From assembly GCA_964510855.1 (NCBI GenBank), contig CAZEDB010000003.1, forward strand, positions 1 to 64,000: a stretch of 64,000 bases of DNA, written 5' to 3'. Both the position numbers and the translations under genes were made by a program. Numbering within the stretch: position 1 is the stretch's first letter; every line of letters begins with the position of its first letter. The notes below the pieces were generated by a model that saw only the letters and a program-made list of their open reading frames with translations, ran no database searches and had not been told where the DNA came from. Shown piece after piece: positions 24,732 through 34,036 of this stretch. This DNA is from UBA8828 sp964510855. Its GTDB lineage: Bacteria; Verrucomicrobiota; Verrucomicrobiia; Opitutales; UBA953.

Positions 24732-25088
24732 TTAGACGAGGGCAGCCTTCGCCTTCGACACTAAGACTTCAAAAGCAGGCGCATCATGAATGGCGAGCTC
24801 GCTCAAGTTCTTACGGTCGAGGACGATGTTGGCCTTCTTTAAGCCCGCGATGAGGCGGCTATAAGAAATGCCCAGAGGGCGGCAGGCCGCGTTGAGTCGG
24901 ACGATCCACAGCTGACGGAATTCCGTCTTGCGCTTGCGGCGGTCGCGATAAGCGAACTTTTCAGCCCGCTGAACCGCCTCCATAGCATGGAGGTAGAGGC
25001 GTGACTTGCTGCCAAAGTAGCCTTTGGCGCGTTTGAGGGTCCGCTTACGGCGGGCCTTGGTGTAGGGTGCGTTGGTTACGCGAGGCAT
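24732..25088 (-). CDS. rplT: 50S ribosomal protein L20
   Basis: 118 residues, family length. Very basic N-terminal extension (PRVTNAPYTKARRKRTLKRAKGYFG) that binds 23S rRNA early in assembly, followed by the globular helical domain (~60-118). In many bacteria L20 represses the infC-rpmI-rplT mRNA; here infC is not upstream, so any control would act on rpmI-rplT alone. Follows rpmI by 82 bases. Confidence 0.98.
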   Translation of the reverse strand: MPRVTNAPYTKARRKRTLKRAKGYFGSKSRLYLHAMEAVQRAEKFAYRDRRKRKTEFRQLWIVRLNAACRPLGISYSRLIAGLKKANIVLDRKNLSELAIHDAPAFEVLVSKAKAALV

Positions 25089-25170
25089 GTTAGGGTTTAG
25101 TTTGGGTTTAAGGGCTGGCGGGTCGCCTGGTAAGTCACCCGCCTAGCCACAAAAGGGAAATGCGTATCGC

Positions 25171-25362
25171 TTAAGCGAAAGGCATCGAAATTTTCATCTT
25201 CTTCTCAAAGCCCGAGTCGACGCGCTTGGACTTATTGGCCCGACGACGTTGCTTGCGCGACTTCGAGGAAAGAAGGTGGCGGGTGTTAGGGGAACGGCGC
25301 ATGACCTTCCCCGAACCGGTCACCTTGAAGCGCTTGCTAATGGACTTACGGGTCTTTTGCAT
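25171..25362 (-). CDS. rpmI: 50S ribosomal protein L35
   Basis: 63 residues starting MQKTRKSISKRFKVTGSGKV, with RHLLSSKSRKQRRR in the middle and a basic tail. The ATG at 25362 matches the family start; the much longer open frame upstream is leader sequence. First gene of rpmI-rplT, on the opposite strand from infC. Confidence 0.96.
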   Translation of the reverse strand: MQKTRKSISKRFKVTGSGKVMRRSPNTRHLLSSKSRKQRRRANKSKRVDSGFEKKMKISMPFA

Positions 25363-25510
25363 GACGTAAAGGGTCGGAACAAAGGGGGTGACCCCTGCCT
25401 TGTAAAGGTAAAAGAAGCCCCATTGAGTAAAGAAGCCCCAGCGGACGCCTCGGGCGGGCGGGAGCCCTGCCCTGCCTTGCCTCCTTAGAAGAACCTCTTT
25501 CCTGAAAACC

Positions 25511-25987
25511 ATGCTTCTACCTGGCCAAAAACCCCTCCTGAGTTTCGAGGTCGATGCGGTTGTAGCGGGTAAGACGACCCGCCTGCCCTTTGCGGACCTA
25601 CTTAAAGGCCTGACGGTGGTTTCGGTATGGATGCGAAATAACACCTCAACCTGCGATCTTCAGGCCCTCCAACTGGGCAAGGTCGCCCCTGCCCTGAAAA
25701 AAAAGGGGGTACACCTGGTTGGGGTTTCACGGGATAGCTGTGGCTCGCACCTTAAGTATGCTGACCGACATGACCTTGGGTTTACCTTGGTCGCCGACCC
25801 CAAAGATGATTTTTCGCAAGCGCTCGACGCCATGGTGGAGAAGTCGATGTATGGACGGAAGTATACCGGGCCGGCACGCGCCGCCTATGTGCTCGACGCT
25901 CATGGAACCCTACTCGCCGTCCTCCCCAAGGTAGAGGCTGCGACCCACGGCGAGCAATTGCAGGCAGCCCTGAAGTCCTTGAAATGA
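25511..25987 (+). CDS. Peroxiredoxin-like (AhpC/TSA, Bcp-type) thioredoxin-fold protein
   Basis: A 158-residue thioredoxin-fold protein. The peroxidatic cysteine should be Cys48 within NNTSTC (Thr45-x-x-Cys48). The proline that usually precedes this motif is missing. Cys77 (RDSCGSH) could be a resolving cysteine. The remainder (HDLGFTLVADPKDDFSQAL) follows the Bcp pattern. Probably reduces peroxides or alkyl hydroperoxides, less certain given the altered motif. It stands between the divergent rpmI and infC. Confidence 0.75.
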   Translation: MLLPGQKPLLSFEVDAVVAGKTTRLPFADLLKGLTVVSVWMRNNTSTCDLQALQLGKVAPALKKKGVHLVGVSRDSCGSHLKYADRHDLGFTLVADPKDDFSQALDAMVEKSMYGRKYTGPARAAYVLDAHGTLLAVLPKVEAATHGEQLQAALKSLK

Positions 25988-26057
25988 CTTGGGTTCGGGC
26001 TTGAAGTCAGAGAGGCAAGGGTCATCGTCCGATAATTCCTGAACCCCTAGACACCTG

Positions 26058-26738
26058 ATGCCCCCGCCCTTTCGTCCGTCCAACTCCCGGCCTAAAAATA
26101 ATTCTCAATCCAGGGGAGGTCCGAGAGGAAAGCCACAAGACTTAGGTCCACGTCGCAACGAACGCATTCGAGTGGCTGAAGTTCGCGTGGTCACCGCCAA
26201 GGGCGAGATGCTCGGCATCATGCCAACAGAAAAAGCTCTCGCACTCGCGCGCGAAGAGGGCGTGGATTTGATTGAAATTGCCGCAACTGCCCAACCTCCC
26301 GTCTGCAAATTAATTGAAGTGGGCAAGTACCTCTACGAGGAGGCCAAGAAAAGTAAGCACCAGAAGCACACCGCACGCATGAAGGAGCTCAAGCTCCGTC
26401 CGCGTATCGATGAGCACGATTTGTTTATCAAAGTGCGCCGCTGTGAAAAATTCCTTTTTCACGGTCACAAAGTGAAGTTGGTCTTACAGTATCGCTTCCG
26501 CGAACTCGAACACGCCGAACTCGGCGTTGAGATGATTAAGCGCGTGATTGCCGCCCTAACCAACGTTTGCACGGCCGACAATGCCCCCAAACGCGTCGGT
26601 CGTAGCATTGTGGTGGGCCTGACACCTCTACAACAAAACCGCCGCAAATTAGTCCACAACTCGGAAGCGGGCGAAGACGACCAAGAAGACGATTCAGCTC
26701 TACCTGACGAGGCGGACGACGGCGAAAGTACGACCTAA
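26058..26738 (+). CDS. infC: Translation initiation factor IF-3 with extended termini
   Basis: Keeps 30S subunits free and checks start-codon pairing. The core (~34-200) is complete: RRNERIRVAEVRVV, the N-domain, Lys-rich linker (EEAKKSKHQKHTARMKELKLRP), and the C-domain. 226 residues against a usual ~180: the first 33 residues are Arg/Pro/Asn-rich, and the last ~25 are highly acidic (DDQEDDSALPDEADDGES). The start is ATG rather than the rare AUU seen in enterics. Separated from rpmI-rplT, which is divergent. Confidence 0.95.
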   Translation: MPPPFRPSNSRPKNNSQSRGGPRGKPQDLGPRRNERIRVAEVRVVTAKGEMLGIMPTEKALALAREEGVDLIEIAATAQPPVCKLIEVGKYLYEEAKKSKHQKHTARMKELKLRPRIDEHDLFIKVRRCEKFLFHGHKVKLVLQYRFRELEHAELGVEMIKRVIAALTNVCTADNAPKRVGRSIVVGLTPLQQNRRKLVHNSEAGEDDQEDDSALPDEADDGESTT

Positions 26739-26741
26739 GTC

Positions 26742-27707
26742 ATGCGCTTAGCGGCTGCGCTTCTGGTTCTGACCCTCGCCCGCCTCGGCGCGCAAGATGT
26801 CTGGCTCGGAGATTCCTTAGCGCGCTTAGGCTTTGCTAATCCTAAACCCGCCCAACCCGGAATTGAGCGCCTAGAACGCCCTAACCAAGCGCCTTCGCTG
26901 GTCGAGGCTGAGCGCGATAGTGAAGTAGTCACCATCGATGGGATACGCGTCAGCCTCAATGCCCCCATGAGTGCCCGCTCCTTTAAGATGCGCACGGGGC
27001 CCGCGGTGTTACGCCTAGCCGTGAGCCGCGGGGATTACGATAAGACCCTCGCCCCTCTGTTGTGGACCGCTCCGCCCGAGGCGCGACGTCCCAAGCGCAT
27101 CCTAATTGATCCCGGGCACGGCGGCCGTGACCCCGGTAAGCAAAGCAAAGAATTAAAAATTGATGAAAAATTTCTCAACCTAGACACCGCACAACGTCTC
27201 GCCATCCTCTTAAGAAAGGCGGGCTTTGAGGTTGAATTTACCCGCACCAAAGATGTTTGGGTAGAGAACGAAGACCGCGCCAAGATGGCAGCCACTTGGA
27301 AAGCAGATCTCTTTGTGAGCATTCACTACAATGCCGCCACGGCGACTTCAGCTTCGGGTATCGAGACTTACTGCCTGACGCCTGCGGGCCAATTTTCTAC
27401 TAATGACCCTAATAATCGCGGCACCACGGGCGCGCAACCGGGCAATCGCTTTGATGCTCTGAATGTGCGCTTAGCTTATCAGGTTCAGAAAGCTTTAGTC
27501 ACGCAACTCCAAGCCCGCGACCGCTCCGTTAGGCGCGCACGGTTTAGCGTCTTAAAAGATCTCACCTGCCCAGGAATTTTAATCGAAGGGGGCTTTATGA
27601 GCAATCGGGGCGAGATGCTGCGCTTATCCCAAGAGAGTTATCGGCAAAAAATAGCGGAGTCGATTGCCGCTGGAATTGCAGTTTATGCGAGCAGCTTACC
27701 TCGCTAA
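26742..27707 (+). CDS. N-acetylmuramoyl-L-alanine amidase (Amidase_3)
   Basis: A 321-residue exported zinc hydrolase that cuts the bond between MurNAc and the stem peptide. Signal peptide ~1-17, an N-terminal domain (~60-110) of AMIN-like size, and the catalytic domain (~118-321) with zinc ligands His126 (DPGHGG), Glu142 (DEKFLN) and His195 (SIHYNA), and the catalytic Glu in LIEGGFMSN. Roles in daughter-cell separation are usual for AmiC-type proteins. Starts three bases after infC. Confidence 0.92.
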   Translation: MRLAAALLVLTLARLGAQDVWLGDSLARLGFANPKPAQPGIERLERPNQAPSLVEAERDSEVVTIDGIRVSLNAPMSARSFKMRTGPAVLRLAVSRGDYDKTLAPLLWTAPPEARRPKRILIDPGHGGRDPGKQSKELKIDEKFLNLDTAQRLAILLRKAGFEVEFTRTKDVWVENEDRAKMAATWKADLFVSIHYNAATATSASGIETYCLTPAGQFSTNDPNNRGTTGAQPGNRFDALNVRLAYQVQKALVTQLQARDRSVRRARFSVLKDLTCPGILIEGGFMSNRGEMLRLSQESYRQKIAESIAAGIAVYASSLPR

Positions 27708-27708
27708 A

Positions 27709-28047
27709 TTAGCGACCTAAGTACCAACCGAGACCGAGGGCCGCGAAGGCTAGAATGAAGGTGGCTCCAGCATAGAGCGCAGCGGCACCCAGACGCTCCT
27801 CTTGGGCTAAGGTTAGCGTCTCTAAACTAAAGGCCGACCAAGTGGTAAACCCTCCGCAAAAGCCCGTCATAAAAAATACCCGTAGAGGCTCGGGTCCTAG
27901 GCGGGCCTGCAGGTAACCCATAAGGCCACAACCTAGGGTGTTAACGGCCAAGGTCCCTATGGGGGCAACACCTAGGAGAAGGAGCCCTAAGCCGTAGCGG
28001 GCAGAACTTCCGAGCGCCCCACCCAGTGCAACAAGCAGCCAAGTCAT
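27709..28047 (-). CDS. crcB: Fluoride ion channel (CrcB/Fluc)
   Basis: A 112-residue four-helix membrane protein that exports fluoride as a dual-topology dimer. Matches the family at GGALGSSARYGL, GTLAVNTLGCGLMG and GFCGGFTTWSAF. The ATG at 28047 gives the normal length; the longer frame adds 25 residues with no membrane character. I looked for a fluoride riboswitch in the 80-base leader and do not see one. Tail-to-tail with the amidase gene, one base apart. Confidence 0.94.
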   Translation of the reverse strand: MTWLLVALGGALGSSARYGLGLLLLGVAPIGTLAVNTLGCGLMGYLQARLGPEPLRVFFMTGFCGGFTTWSAFSLETLTLAQEERLGAAALYAGATFILAFAALGLGWYLGR

Positions 28048-28131
28048 GACGCAAGATTGCCTCTCTAATCGTCCGCGCGCAAGTGGCTTTAGGCACTTCC
28101 CTTTTGAAACCGAGTTCGACAAAGTAGAACC

Positions 28132-29559
28132 GTGCCGACTTTTCGCATCTGGCTTTTAATGATGCTGGGACTCGCCTCTCTCCCTGCGGCGAGCATCGAC
28201 CCTGCGAGTGTGGCCGTGGTTGCCGTACGTAACGTCGAGGGCTCAGAGACATTAGCTCGAGCCCTGATGCAGCATCGAGGCATTCCAGCCAACCACCTTA
28301 TCTTACTCGACCTTGCTCCATCGACGAGCGGCTCCATCAATCGCAGGACTTACGAACAACGCATTCTCCAACCTCTACGCCTTCAGTTAACGCAACGTGG
28401 CTTGCTCAGCAATAACCCCCAGGAGCCGCCACGCGTCCGTTGGTTGGTCCTGTGCTATGGCATGCCGTGGCTTATCCGTGCCGAACCTGGACCCGATGGA
28501 AAACCCTTACCCGCCTCACCCTCCAGCGAGGCGGCGAGCGTCGACAGCGAATTGGCGAGTTTAGCTATGCCCGAGGCAGCTTTAGCTGGGTCGCAGCCTA
28601 ATCCCTTTTTTAATCAACTCGTAGACCCGCCCGCCGCGCAGCGCATCATCCGTACCGCTCGGCTCGATGGACCGACGCCTGAAAGCGCCCTGCAAGCCTT
28701 GCGCGGCAGTTGGGAAGCCGAAAAGCGCGGATTGCGCGGGCGCGCCTACATCGACCTAGGAGGCCCCTACGCCATGGGAGAAGACTGGATCCGTAACGCT
28801 GGCGAAATCTGCCAACGTCTAGGTTTCCCTACTACTTGGGACGAAGAAAAGTTAACTTTTAGAAATACGGTTCGCTTTGATGCACCAGCTTGGATTTTTG
28901 GTTGGTATGAAGCACGTCCGACCGGACGGCTTGCAGATCCACAGTTACGCCTCGAACCTGGAGCGGTTGCGTTTCACCTCCATAGTTTTTCGGCGCAAAA
29001 TTTGCGCGACCCTCGGGGTTGTTGGGTCGCCCGCTGGGTTGAAGCAGGTGCAGGTTTAACCGTGGGCAATGTGGCCGAACCCTACCTGCATTTAAGTCTC
29101 CGACCCGATGTCCTAATGGCGAACTTGGCCCGCGGTCGACCGGCAGGCGAAGCTGCGTGGGCCGCAACCCCTTGCTTAAGTTGGATGGGCATCATTTTAG
29201 GCGACCCCTTTTACCGGCCGTTTGCCACCTCGCTACTCCATCAAATCAGTACACCTAGTCAGCCAGGTTTAGGTTGGGCCTGCCAGCGAGCGGCCCTACT
29301 GGAGCCCCGGCCCGCCCAACGCGAAGCCCTGCTCTTTTTTGCCCTACAAGCTGAACCCAACCTAGCGAATGCCCTAGCTTGGGCACAGAATAGGCAGGCC
29401 ACGGGGCAGCCCTTTGCGGCCGAATGGCCCGATTTGCCGCCTGAAGTTTGGGCCGCTGCGGATGCGGGGCTTTTACGCGAGGCCGCCGAGTTTCTTGAAA
29501 GCACGGGTATGCCTGCCGAGGCCGTCAAAGCCCGAACCGCTCTACCTAAGACCCGTTAG
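28132..29559 (+). CDS. TIGR03790-family exported protein
   Basis: 475 residues with a signal peptide (~1-20). The landmarks NRRTYEQRILQPLR, VRWLVLCYGMPWLI, GRAYIDLGG and GWYEARP ... GAVAFHLHSFSA match the TIGR03790 group, which is common in Planctomycetes, Verrucomicrobiota and some Proteobacteria; its function is not known to me. The C-terminal ~110 residues are Ala-rich and helical (TPR-like spacing). GTG start, so slightly uncertain. Convergent spacing to rpsA leaves a 160-base leader. Confidence 0.85.
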   Translation: MPTFRIWLLMMLGLASLPAASIDPASVAVVAVRNVEGSETLARALMQHRGIPANHLILLDLAPSTSGSINRRTYEQRILQPLRLQLTQRGLLSNNPQEPPRVRWLVLCYGMPWLIRAEPGPDGKPLPASPSSEAASVDSELASLAMPEAALAGSQPNPFFNQLVDPPAAQRIIRTARLDGPTPESALQALRGSWEAEKRGLRGRAYIDLGGPYAMGEDWIRNAGEICQRLGFPTTWDEEKLTFRNTVRFDAPAWIFGWYEARPTGRLADPQLRLEPGAVAFHLHSFSAQNLRDPRGCWVARWVEAGAGLTVGNVAEPYLHLSLRPDVLMANLARGRPAGEAAWAATPCLSWMGIILGDPFYRPFATSLLHQISTPSQPGLGWACQRAALLEPRPAQREALLFFALQAEPNLANALAWAQNRQATGQPFAAEWPDLPPEVWAAADAGLLREAAEFLESTGMPAEAVKARTALPKTR

Positions 29560-29720
29560 CGAGTTTTTCCCTTGCCACCGCCCAAGCCGTCGGGCTTTCT
29601 CAATCTTCCTTCGGCCCCTAGACCCTTGTCTTGGGAACCTCCGCAGGAAAACCACCACCACAAACCAAACCCCGGAAACGTCCTTTGCGACGCCCGGGAC
29701 ACCCAAGCAAAACTACCCAC

Positions 29721-31436
29721 ATGAGCCTCATGGAAAAACTGCTCGCCGAATCCGGTTTCGGCGCGCTCAAAGCCCACTCCGTCGTCAAAGGAAAAATCAT
29801 GGAAATCCGTAAGGATTCCGTGGTTGTCGATATTGGCGGTAAGTCGGAGGGCTTCATCTCCCACTCTGAATTCCCTGATATTGGGGAAATCCAAGTCGGC
29901 CAAGACATCGAGGTCTACCTCGAGCGTCTGGAAACCAAAGAAGGTACCCCACTCGTTTCCTTCGATCGCGCTCAGCAGATTCGTCGCTGGGAAAGCATCG
30001 AGGCTAATTGCACCGAGGGCTCAATTGTCCCAGGTCGCGTTAAAGCCAAGGTTAAGGGCGGTCTGATTGTTTCCGTGGGTGTCGACGCCTTTATGCCGTC
30101 GTCGCAAATCGACGTCATCCAACCCAAGAATCTCGATGCCTTGGTTGGTCAAACCTTCGACTTCAAGATCATCAAGATCAACAAGGAGAAGAAGAATATC
30201 GTGGTTTCACGCCGCGAACTTATCGAAGAACAACGCTCCGAAAAGCGTCGTACGCTACTAGAAGACGTTAAGCCCGGCACAATTCGTCGCGGGGTGGTCA
30301 AGAACATCACCGACTACGGTGCCTTCGTGGATCTCGATGGTCTCGATGGTCTCTTACACGTTACCGACATGAGCTGGGGCCGAATTGGTCACCCGAGCGA
30401 AGTCGTTAAAGTAGGCGAAGAACTCTCCGTCATGGTGATTGAAGTGGACCGTGAGCGCGAACGCGTTTCGCTCGGTCTCAAGCAGACCCAGTCGAACCCT
30501 TGGGAGGGTATCGAACGTCGCTTCCCTACCGGCGGCAAGGTGCGCGGCAAGGTGGTCAACCTCGTGGCCTATGGTGCCTTTATCGAGCTCGAGCCGGGCG
30601 TCGAAGGCTTGGTGCACGTTTCCGAACTCTCTTGGACCAAGCGGGTCCAGAAGCCTTCCGACATTCTTAAGGTCGGGCAAGACGTGGAAGCGATTGTGCT
30701 CAGCGTGAATACGCAGGAGCAAAAACTCTCCCTCGGCCTCCGCCAACTCGAGACCAACCCTTGGGAAATGGTCCGTCAAAACTACCCTGTGGGTGCACGC
30801 GTTAAGGGCAAGGTGCGCAACCTTACCAACTACGGTGCCTTCGTGGAATTGACCGATGGGATTGATGGCATGGTGCACGTCTCCGACATGAGCTGGACCC
30901 GCCGCATTACCAATCCTGGCGACCACCTCAAGAAAGGCGACGACGTCGATGCCATCGTGCTTGATGTCGATGTCGACCAACAGCGCATCTCCCTCGGCAT
31001 CAAGCAGACCATGGAAGATCCTTGGTCGGTGATTGATCGCTCTTACAAGGTGGGTGATGTGGTTAAGGGCAAAATCTCCAAGATCGCCAACTTTGGCGCC
31101 TTTGTTGAATTGTCCGACGACATTGATGGCTTGGTGCACATCTCGCAAATCGGAGAAGAGCGCGTGGAAAACGTCAAAGACGTGCTCAAAGTCGGCCAAG
31201 AAGTTGAAGCCCGCGTCATCAAAATCGACAAGGATGAGCGTCGTATCGGCCTCTCCATCAAGGCAGCAAGTTATGATGCCGAGCGCCTGGCTGCTGAAAT
31301 CAGCAGCTACGATCGCATCAAGCAGCCTTCGACAGGTCCGGCACCTTCCGCAGGCTCATCGACCACCGGTGGTTCGTTCTCCTCAGGAGGCGACTTCAAC
31401 AGCCTGGGCGACTTGCTCGACAAAGCAGGCAACTAA
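29721..31436 (+). CDS. rpsA: 30S ribosomal protein S1
   Basis: 571 residues with six S1 (OB) repeats: the first two (~20-165) are the ribosome-binding pair, and the last four carry the canonical RGxVxNxxxYGAFVxL and GLVHVSDMSW-type motifs with RNA-binding aromatic residues. A short Ser/Gly-rich tail follows. The ATG at 29721 matches the family start; the longer TTG frame is leader. An S1 that can recruit structured or leader-poor mRNAs fits the scarcity of Shine-Dalgarno sites in this window, though that link is inference. Confidence 0.97.
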   Translation: MSLMEKLLAESGFGALKAHSVVKGKIMEIRKDSVVVDIGGKSEGFISHSEFPDIGEIQVGQDIEVYLERLETKEGTPLVSFDRAQQIRRWESIEANCTEGSIVPGRVKAKVKGGLIVSVGVDAFMPSSQIDVIQPKNLDALVGQTFDFKIIKINKEKKNIVVSRRELIEEQRSEKRRTLLEDVKPGTIRRGVVKNITDYGAFVDLDGLDGLLHVTDMSWGRIGHPSEVVKVGEELSVMVIEVDRERERVSLGLKQTQSNPWEGIERRFPTGGKVRGKVVNLVAYGAFIELEPGVEGLVHVSELSWTKRVQKPSDILKVGQDVEAIVLSVNTQEQKLSLGLRQLETNPWEMVRQNYPVGARVKGKVRNLTNYGAFVELTDGIDGMVHVSDMSWTRRITNPGDHLKKGDDVDAIVLDVDVDQQRISLGIKQTMEDPWSVIDRSYKVGDVVKGKISKIANFGAFVELSDDIDGLVHISQIGEERVENVKDVLKVGQEVEARVIKIDKDERRIGLSIKAASYDAERLAAEISSYDRIKQPSTGPAPSAGSSTTGGSFSSGGDFNSLGDLLDKAGN

Positions 31437-31457
31437 AAGGCCTTCCAGCCTTTCCTC

Positions 31458-31486
31458 GACCCCGGCAACCGCCGGGGTCTTTTTTT
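31458..31486 (+). terminator. rpsA terminator
   Basis: GACCCCGGC (31458-31466), loop AACC, GCCGGGGTC (31471-31479), then seven T. Perfect 9-bp stem, 21 bases after the rpsA stop. Confidence 0.95.
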
Positions 31487-31530
31487 ACAGGAGAGATTGA
31501 GCCCGGCTAAAGAGTAGCCAGAGTTAGGAT

Positions 31531-32814
31531 ATGAACGGGTTGGATTTCTTACCCCCGCTCCCCGAGCTCATCGGAGAAATCCTGCTCTTGGTTTTATTAC
31601 TTTGGGCTTGGTCACAATTCGGACGACGCAAGCACCGAGATTTTGCCCGCGGGCGGCAAGCCCTACGACAGGTCGCCTACGCCATCGCTGGTCGCTGCCC
31701 TGCCGAGGGCAATCAACTTACGGTTTTGGGCGATGCTGAAGGCCGGGACACCCTTGCCGCTCTACGCTCAGGAATCCTCAACGCCCGTCAGCGCATCTCG
31801 ATTGGAACTTACATCTTAGCTAACGATGCCGTAGGTCGCGAACTCACGGCCTTATTGACGCAACGCGCACGTGAAGGCATCGAGGTACGCCTGCTGATTG
31901 ACGCCATCGGTAGCCGCCGACCTCCTTGGCTAGCGTTACGACGATTTAAAGCTGCCGGCGGACAACTCACGCGCTTCAACCCCCTGCTCTCCTTACGAGG
32001 TCGGGGGAGTGCCAACTGGCGGAATCACAGAAAGATTGCCGTCTTTGATGGCAGCACAGCTATCGTGGGCGGACAAAATCTTGGCCTCTGGTATGTGGGT
32101 GATCGACCCCGTCGCCGACGTTTTCGCGATGCTTCGTTTGTCCTAAAAGGACCTGCTGCTGCCGCTTTAGAAAATGTTTTTCTGACCGATTGGTGCCAAG
32201 CCACGGGCACCGCGCCCCACGAACTCACGGACGCCCTGCAAGCCTGCCCCGTCGCAGCTGGCAACGTTAGTGCCGAGGTGGTCGACTCCGGACCGGATGC
32301 CCCCGACGACCCACTCTGGCAGCGCTTACGCACGTTACTCGGAAGCGCCCAACAGCAGATCGACATTATCACGCCCTACTTTGTGCCCGATCCTGGATTA
32401 ATGGCAGTCTTACGGGAACGGCTCGCTGCGGGTATACGTGTGCGTATCCTCGTACCGCGTTTTTCTGATCACCCCATCACCGATTTTGCCCGCCGAGCTA
32501 GTCTCCGTCAATTACACGACCTGGGGGCTGAAGTACGGTATCACTACCGAGGTATCTTACACGCTAAACTTATCGTGGTTGATACCACGACTGCAGTCAT
32601 AGGTTCAGCCAACTTTGATATGCGCTCGTTTTTCTTGAACTATGAAATTGGCGTGGTGCTCAAAGGCGAGGCCGCCCTTCTTTCGATTAATCAGCTCGTC
32701 ACAACTTTAGTCAGCGAATCTAAGCTCCCGTCTGCGGCCTCGCTACGCCGTGCCCATCGCTGGCACGGGCGCCTCTTAGAACGTCTCGCAGGATGGATTG
32801 CCCCGCTGCTTTAA
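31531..32814 (+). CDS. cls: Cardiolipin synthase-like phospholipase D protein
   Basis: 427 residues: one N-terminal membrane helix (~10-30), then two PLD domains with HKD motifs NHRKIAVFD...GGQN and HAKLIVVD...GSAN. ClsA-type enzymes join two phosphatidylglycerols into cardiolipin; only one clear N-terminal helix is seen here against two in E. coli ClsA, so ClsB/C-like specificity is also possible. The gene ends one base before the convergent metX stop. Confidence 0.88.
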   Translation: MNGLDFLPPLPELIGEILLLVLLLWAWSQFGRRKHRDFARGRQALRQVAYAIAGRCPAEGNQLTVLGDAEGRDTLAALRSGILNARQRISIGTYILANDAVGRELTALLTQRAREGIEVRLLIDAIGSRRPPWLALRRFKAAGGQLTRFNPLLSLRGRGSANWRNHRKIAVFDGSTAIVGGQNLGLWYVGDRPRRRRFRDASFVLKGPAAAALENVFLTDWCQATGTAPHELTDALQACPVAAGNVSAEVVDSGPDAPDDPLWQRLRTLLGSAQQQIDIITPYFVPDPGLMAVLRERLAAGIRVRILVPRFSDHPITDFARRASLRQLHDLGAEVRYHYRGILHAKLIVVDTTTAVIGSANFDMRSFFLNYEIGVVLKGEAALLSINQLVTTLVSESKLPSAASLRRAHRWHGRLLERLAGWIAPLL

Positions 32815-33930
32815 TTAGGCAGCAAGAAAGGCCCGCACCCGCTCGAATAATTTGGGCTCGGGTAATAAAAAGGCATCATGACCCGCATCAGATACGACTT
32901 CGTAATACGTCCCACGACTTCCTGCTGCTTGGGCAAGAGCCTGAACCTCGGCAGGAGCATAGAGCCCATCCGAAGAAAAGCCTACGGCTAGGAGGTTGGG
33001 TCGATGCTTATCGGCCAACACGGAAGCCTGAGCCGTGATATCAAAACGATCCACCGCGCGCGTGATGCGCATGAGGCTATTGGCGTCGAAGCGCTGCACA
33101 AAGGAAGTCGCTTGATGCTGAAGGTAACGCTCGACCTGCCATTGTACCGCATCTTCAGGGCGGGCTCCAGCAACCGTAGCGCGAGCAAACTTACGCTCAA
33201 AGGCTGCGGGTGAGAGGTAGGAGGTGTGACCGAGCATGCGCGCAATGGCTAAACCGTCTTCAGGGCCTTCACCGAGAGCATAATGACCTCCGCGATAACG
33301 GGGGTCGGCTAAAATCGCGGCACGTGCTACGGCATTTAAGGCTAAGGCGTGCGGGGGCTGACGTAAACCACAGGCCATAGGAACCAAGCGATCTACAGCC
33401 TCGGGATAATACAGCGACCAAAGCAGGGCCTGCATCCCACCCTTAGAACCCCCGACCACGGCATGCAGACGCTTAATCCCAAGATGCTTCACCAACTGAT
33501 ACTGAGCATGTACCATGTCGCCCAAAGTAATTTCAGGAAAGCTACCGCCATAGATTTCGCCCGTGGCCACATCACGCGAGAGAGGGCCCGTAGAACCGCG
33601 ACAACCGCCGAGACAATTGGCCGCGATAACAAAGTAACGGTTGGTATCGACCATCTTACCGGGGCCAACAAAGGCCTCCCACCAACCGGGTTTAACATCG
33701 GAGGGAGCATGGCGCCCGGCCACGTGATGATCGCCACTTAAGGCGTGGGTAATCAGAATCGCATTATCGCCTACGGGTGAAAGCTGACCGTAGGTTTCAT
33801 AACGTAGAACGAGTTCGGCAAGGCTACCGCCTAACTCGAGCGCAAAGGGTCCAGGTAGGCGTACGTCGACGGGCGCAACCAAACCGACACTTTGGGTATC
33901 AGAAGAAAAATGGGGAGGGTCGTCGGTCAC
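32815..33930 (-). CDS. metX: Homoserine O-acetyltransferase (or succinyltransferase) MetX
   Basis: Activates homoserine in methionine synthesis. 371-residue alpha/beta hydrolase starting from a GTG at 33930; this start avoids a 60-residue tail overlapping fur and puts the SDTQSVGLVAP segment near the N-terminus as in the family. Catalytic triad: Ser162 in GGSKGGMQ (usually GGSMGGMQ), Asp321 (SSDGLY) and His351 (DAGHDAF). NCLGGCRGSTGP is the glycine-rich oxyanion region. Acyl donor preference cannot be set from sequence alone. Confidence 0.93.
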   Translation of the reverse strand: MTDDPPHFSSDTQSVGLVAPVDVRLPGPFALELGGSLAELVLRYETYGQLSPVGDNAILITHALSGDHHVAGRHAPSDVKPGWWEAFVGPGKMVDTNRYFVIAANCLGGCRGSTGPLSRDVATGEIYGGSFPEITLGDMVHAQYQLVKHLGIKRLHAVVGGSKGGMQALLWSLYYPEAVDRLVPMACGLRQPPHALALNAVARAAILADPRYRGGHYALGEGPEDGLAIARMLGHTSYLSPAAFERKFARATVAGARPEDAVQWQVERYLQHQATSFVQRFDANSLMRITRAVDRFDITAQASVLADKHRPNLLAVGFSSDGLYAPAEVQALAQAAGSRGTYYEVVSDAGHDAFLLPEPKLFERVRAFLAA

Positions 33931-34036
33931 GCGTAAAAGAGCCAATAAGGGGTAAGGGCATGAGGCAAGCCCACGCCGTGTCCTAAAACTGCGAACTTGG
34001 TATTGCCCCGGGACGGCGACCGCATGTTCTTGGGGA

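Noticed and set aside
25363..25644. N-terminal extension of L35 in the same open frame
   Set aside because: The family start is MQKTRK; the upstream frame has no L35 character and overlaps the leader.
28048..28131. Fluoride riboswitch upstream of crcB
   Set aside because: The 84-base leader lacks the conserved GGxGAUG and CUGAUGAUGCC-like motifs.
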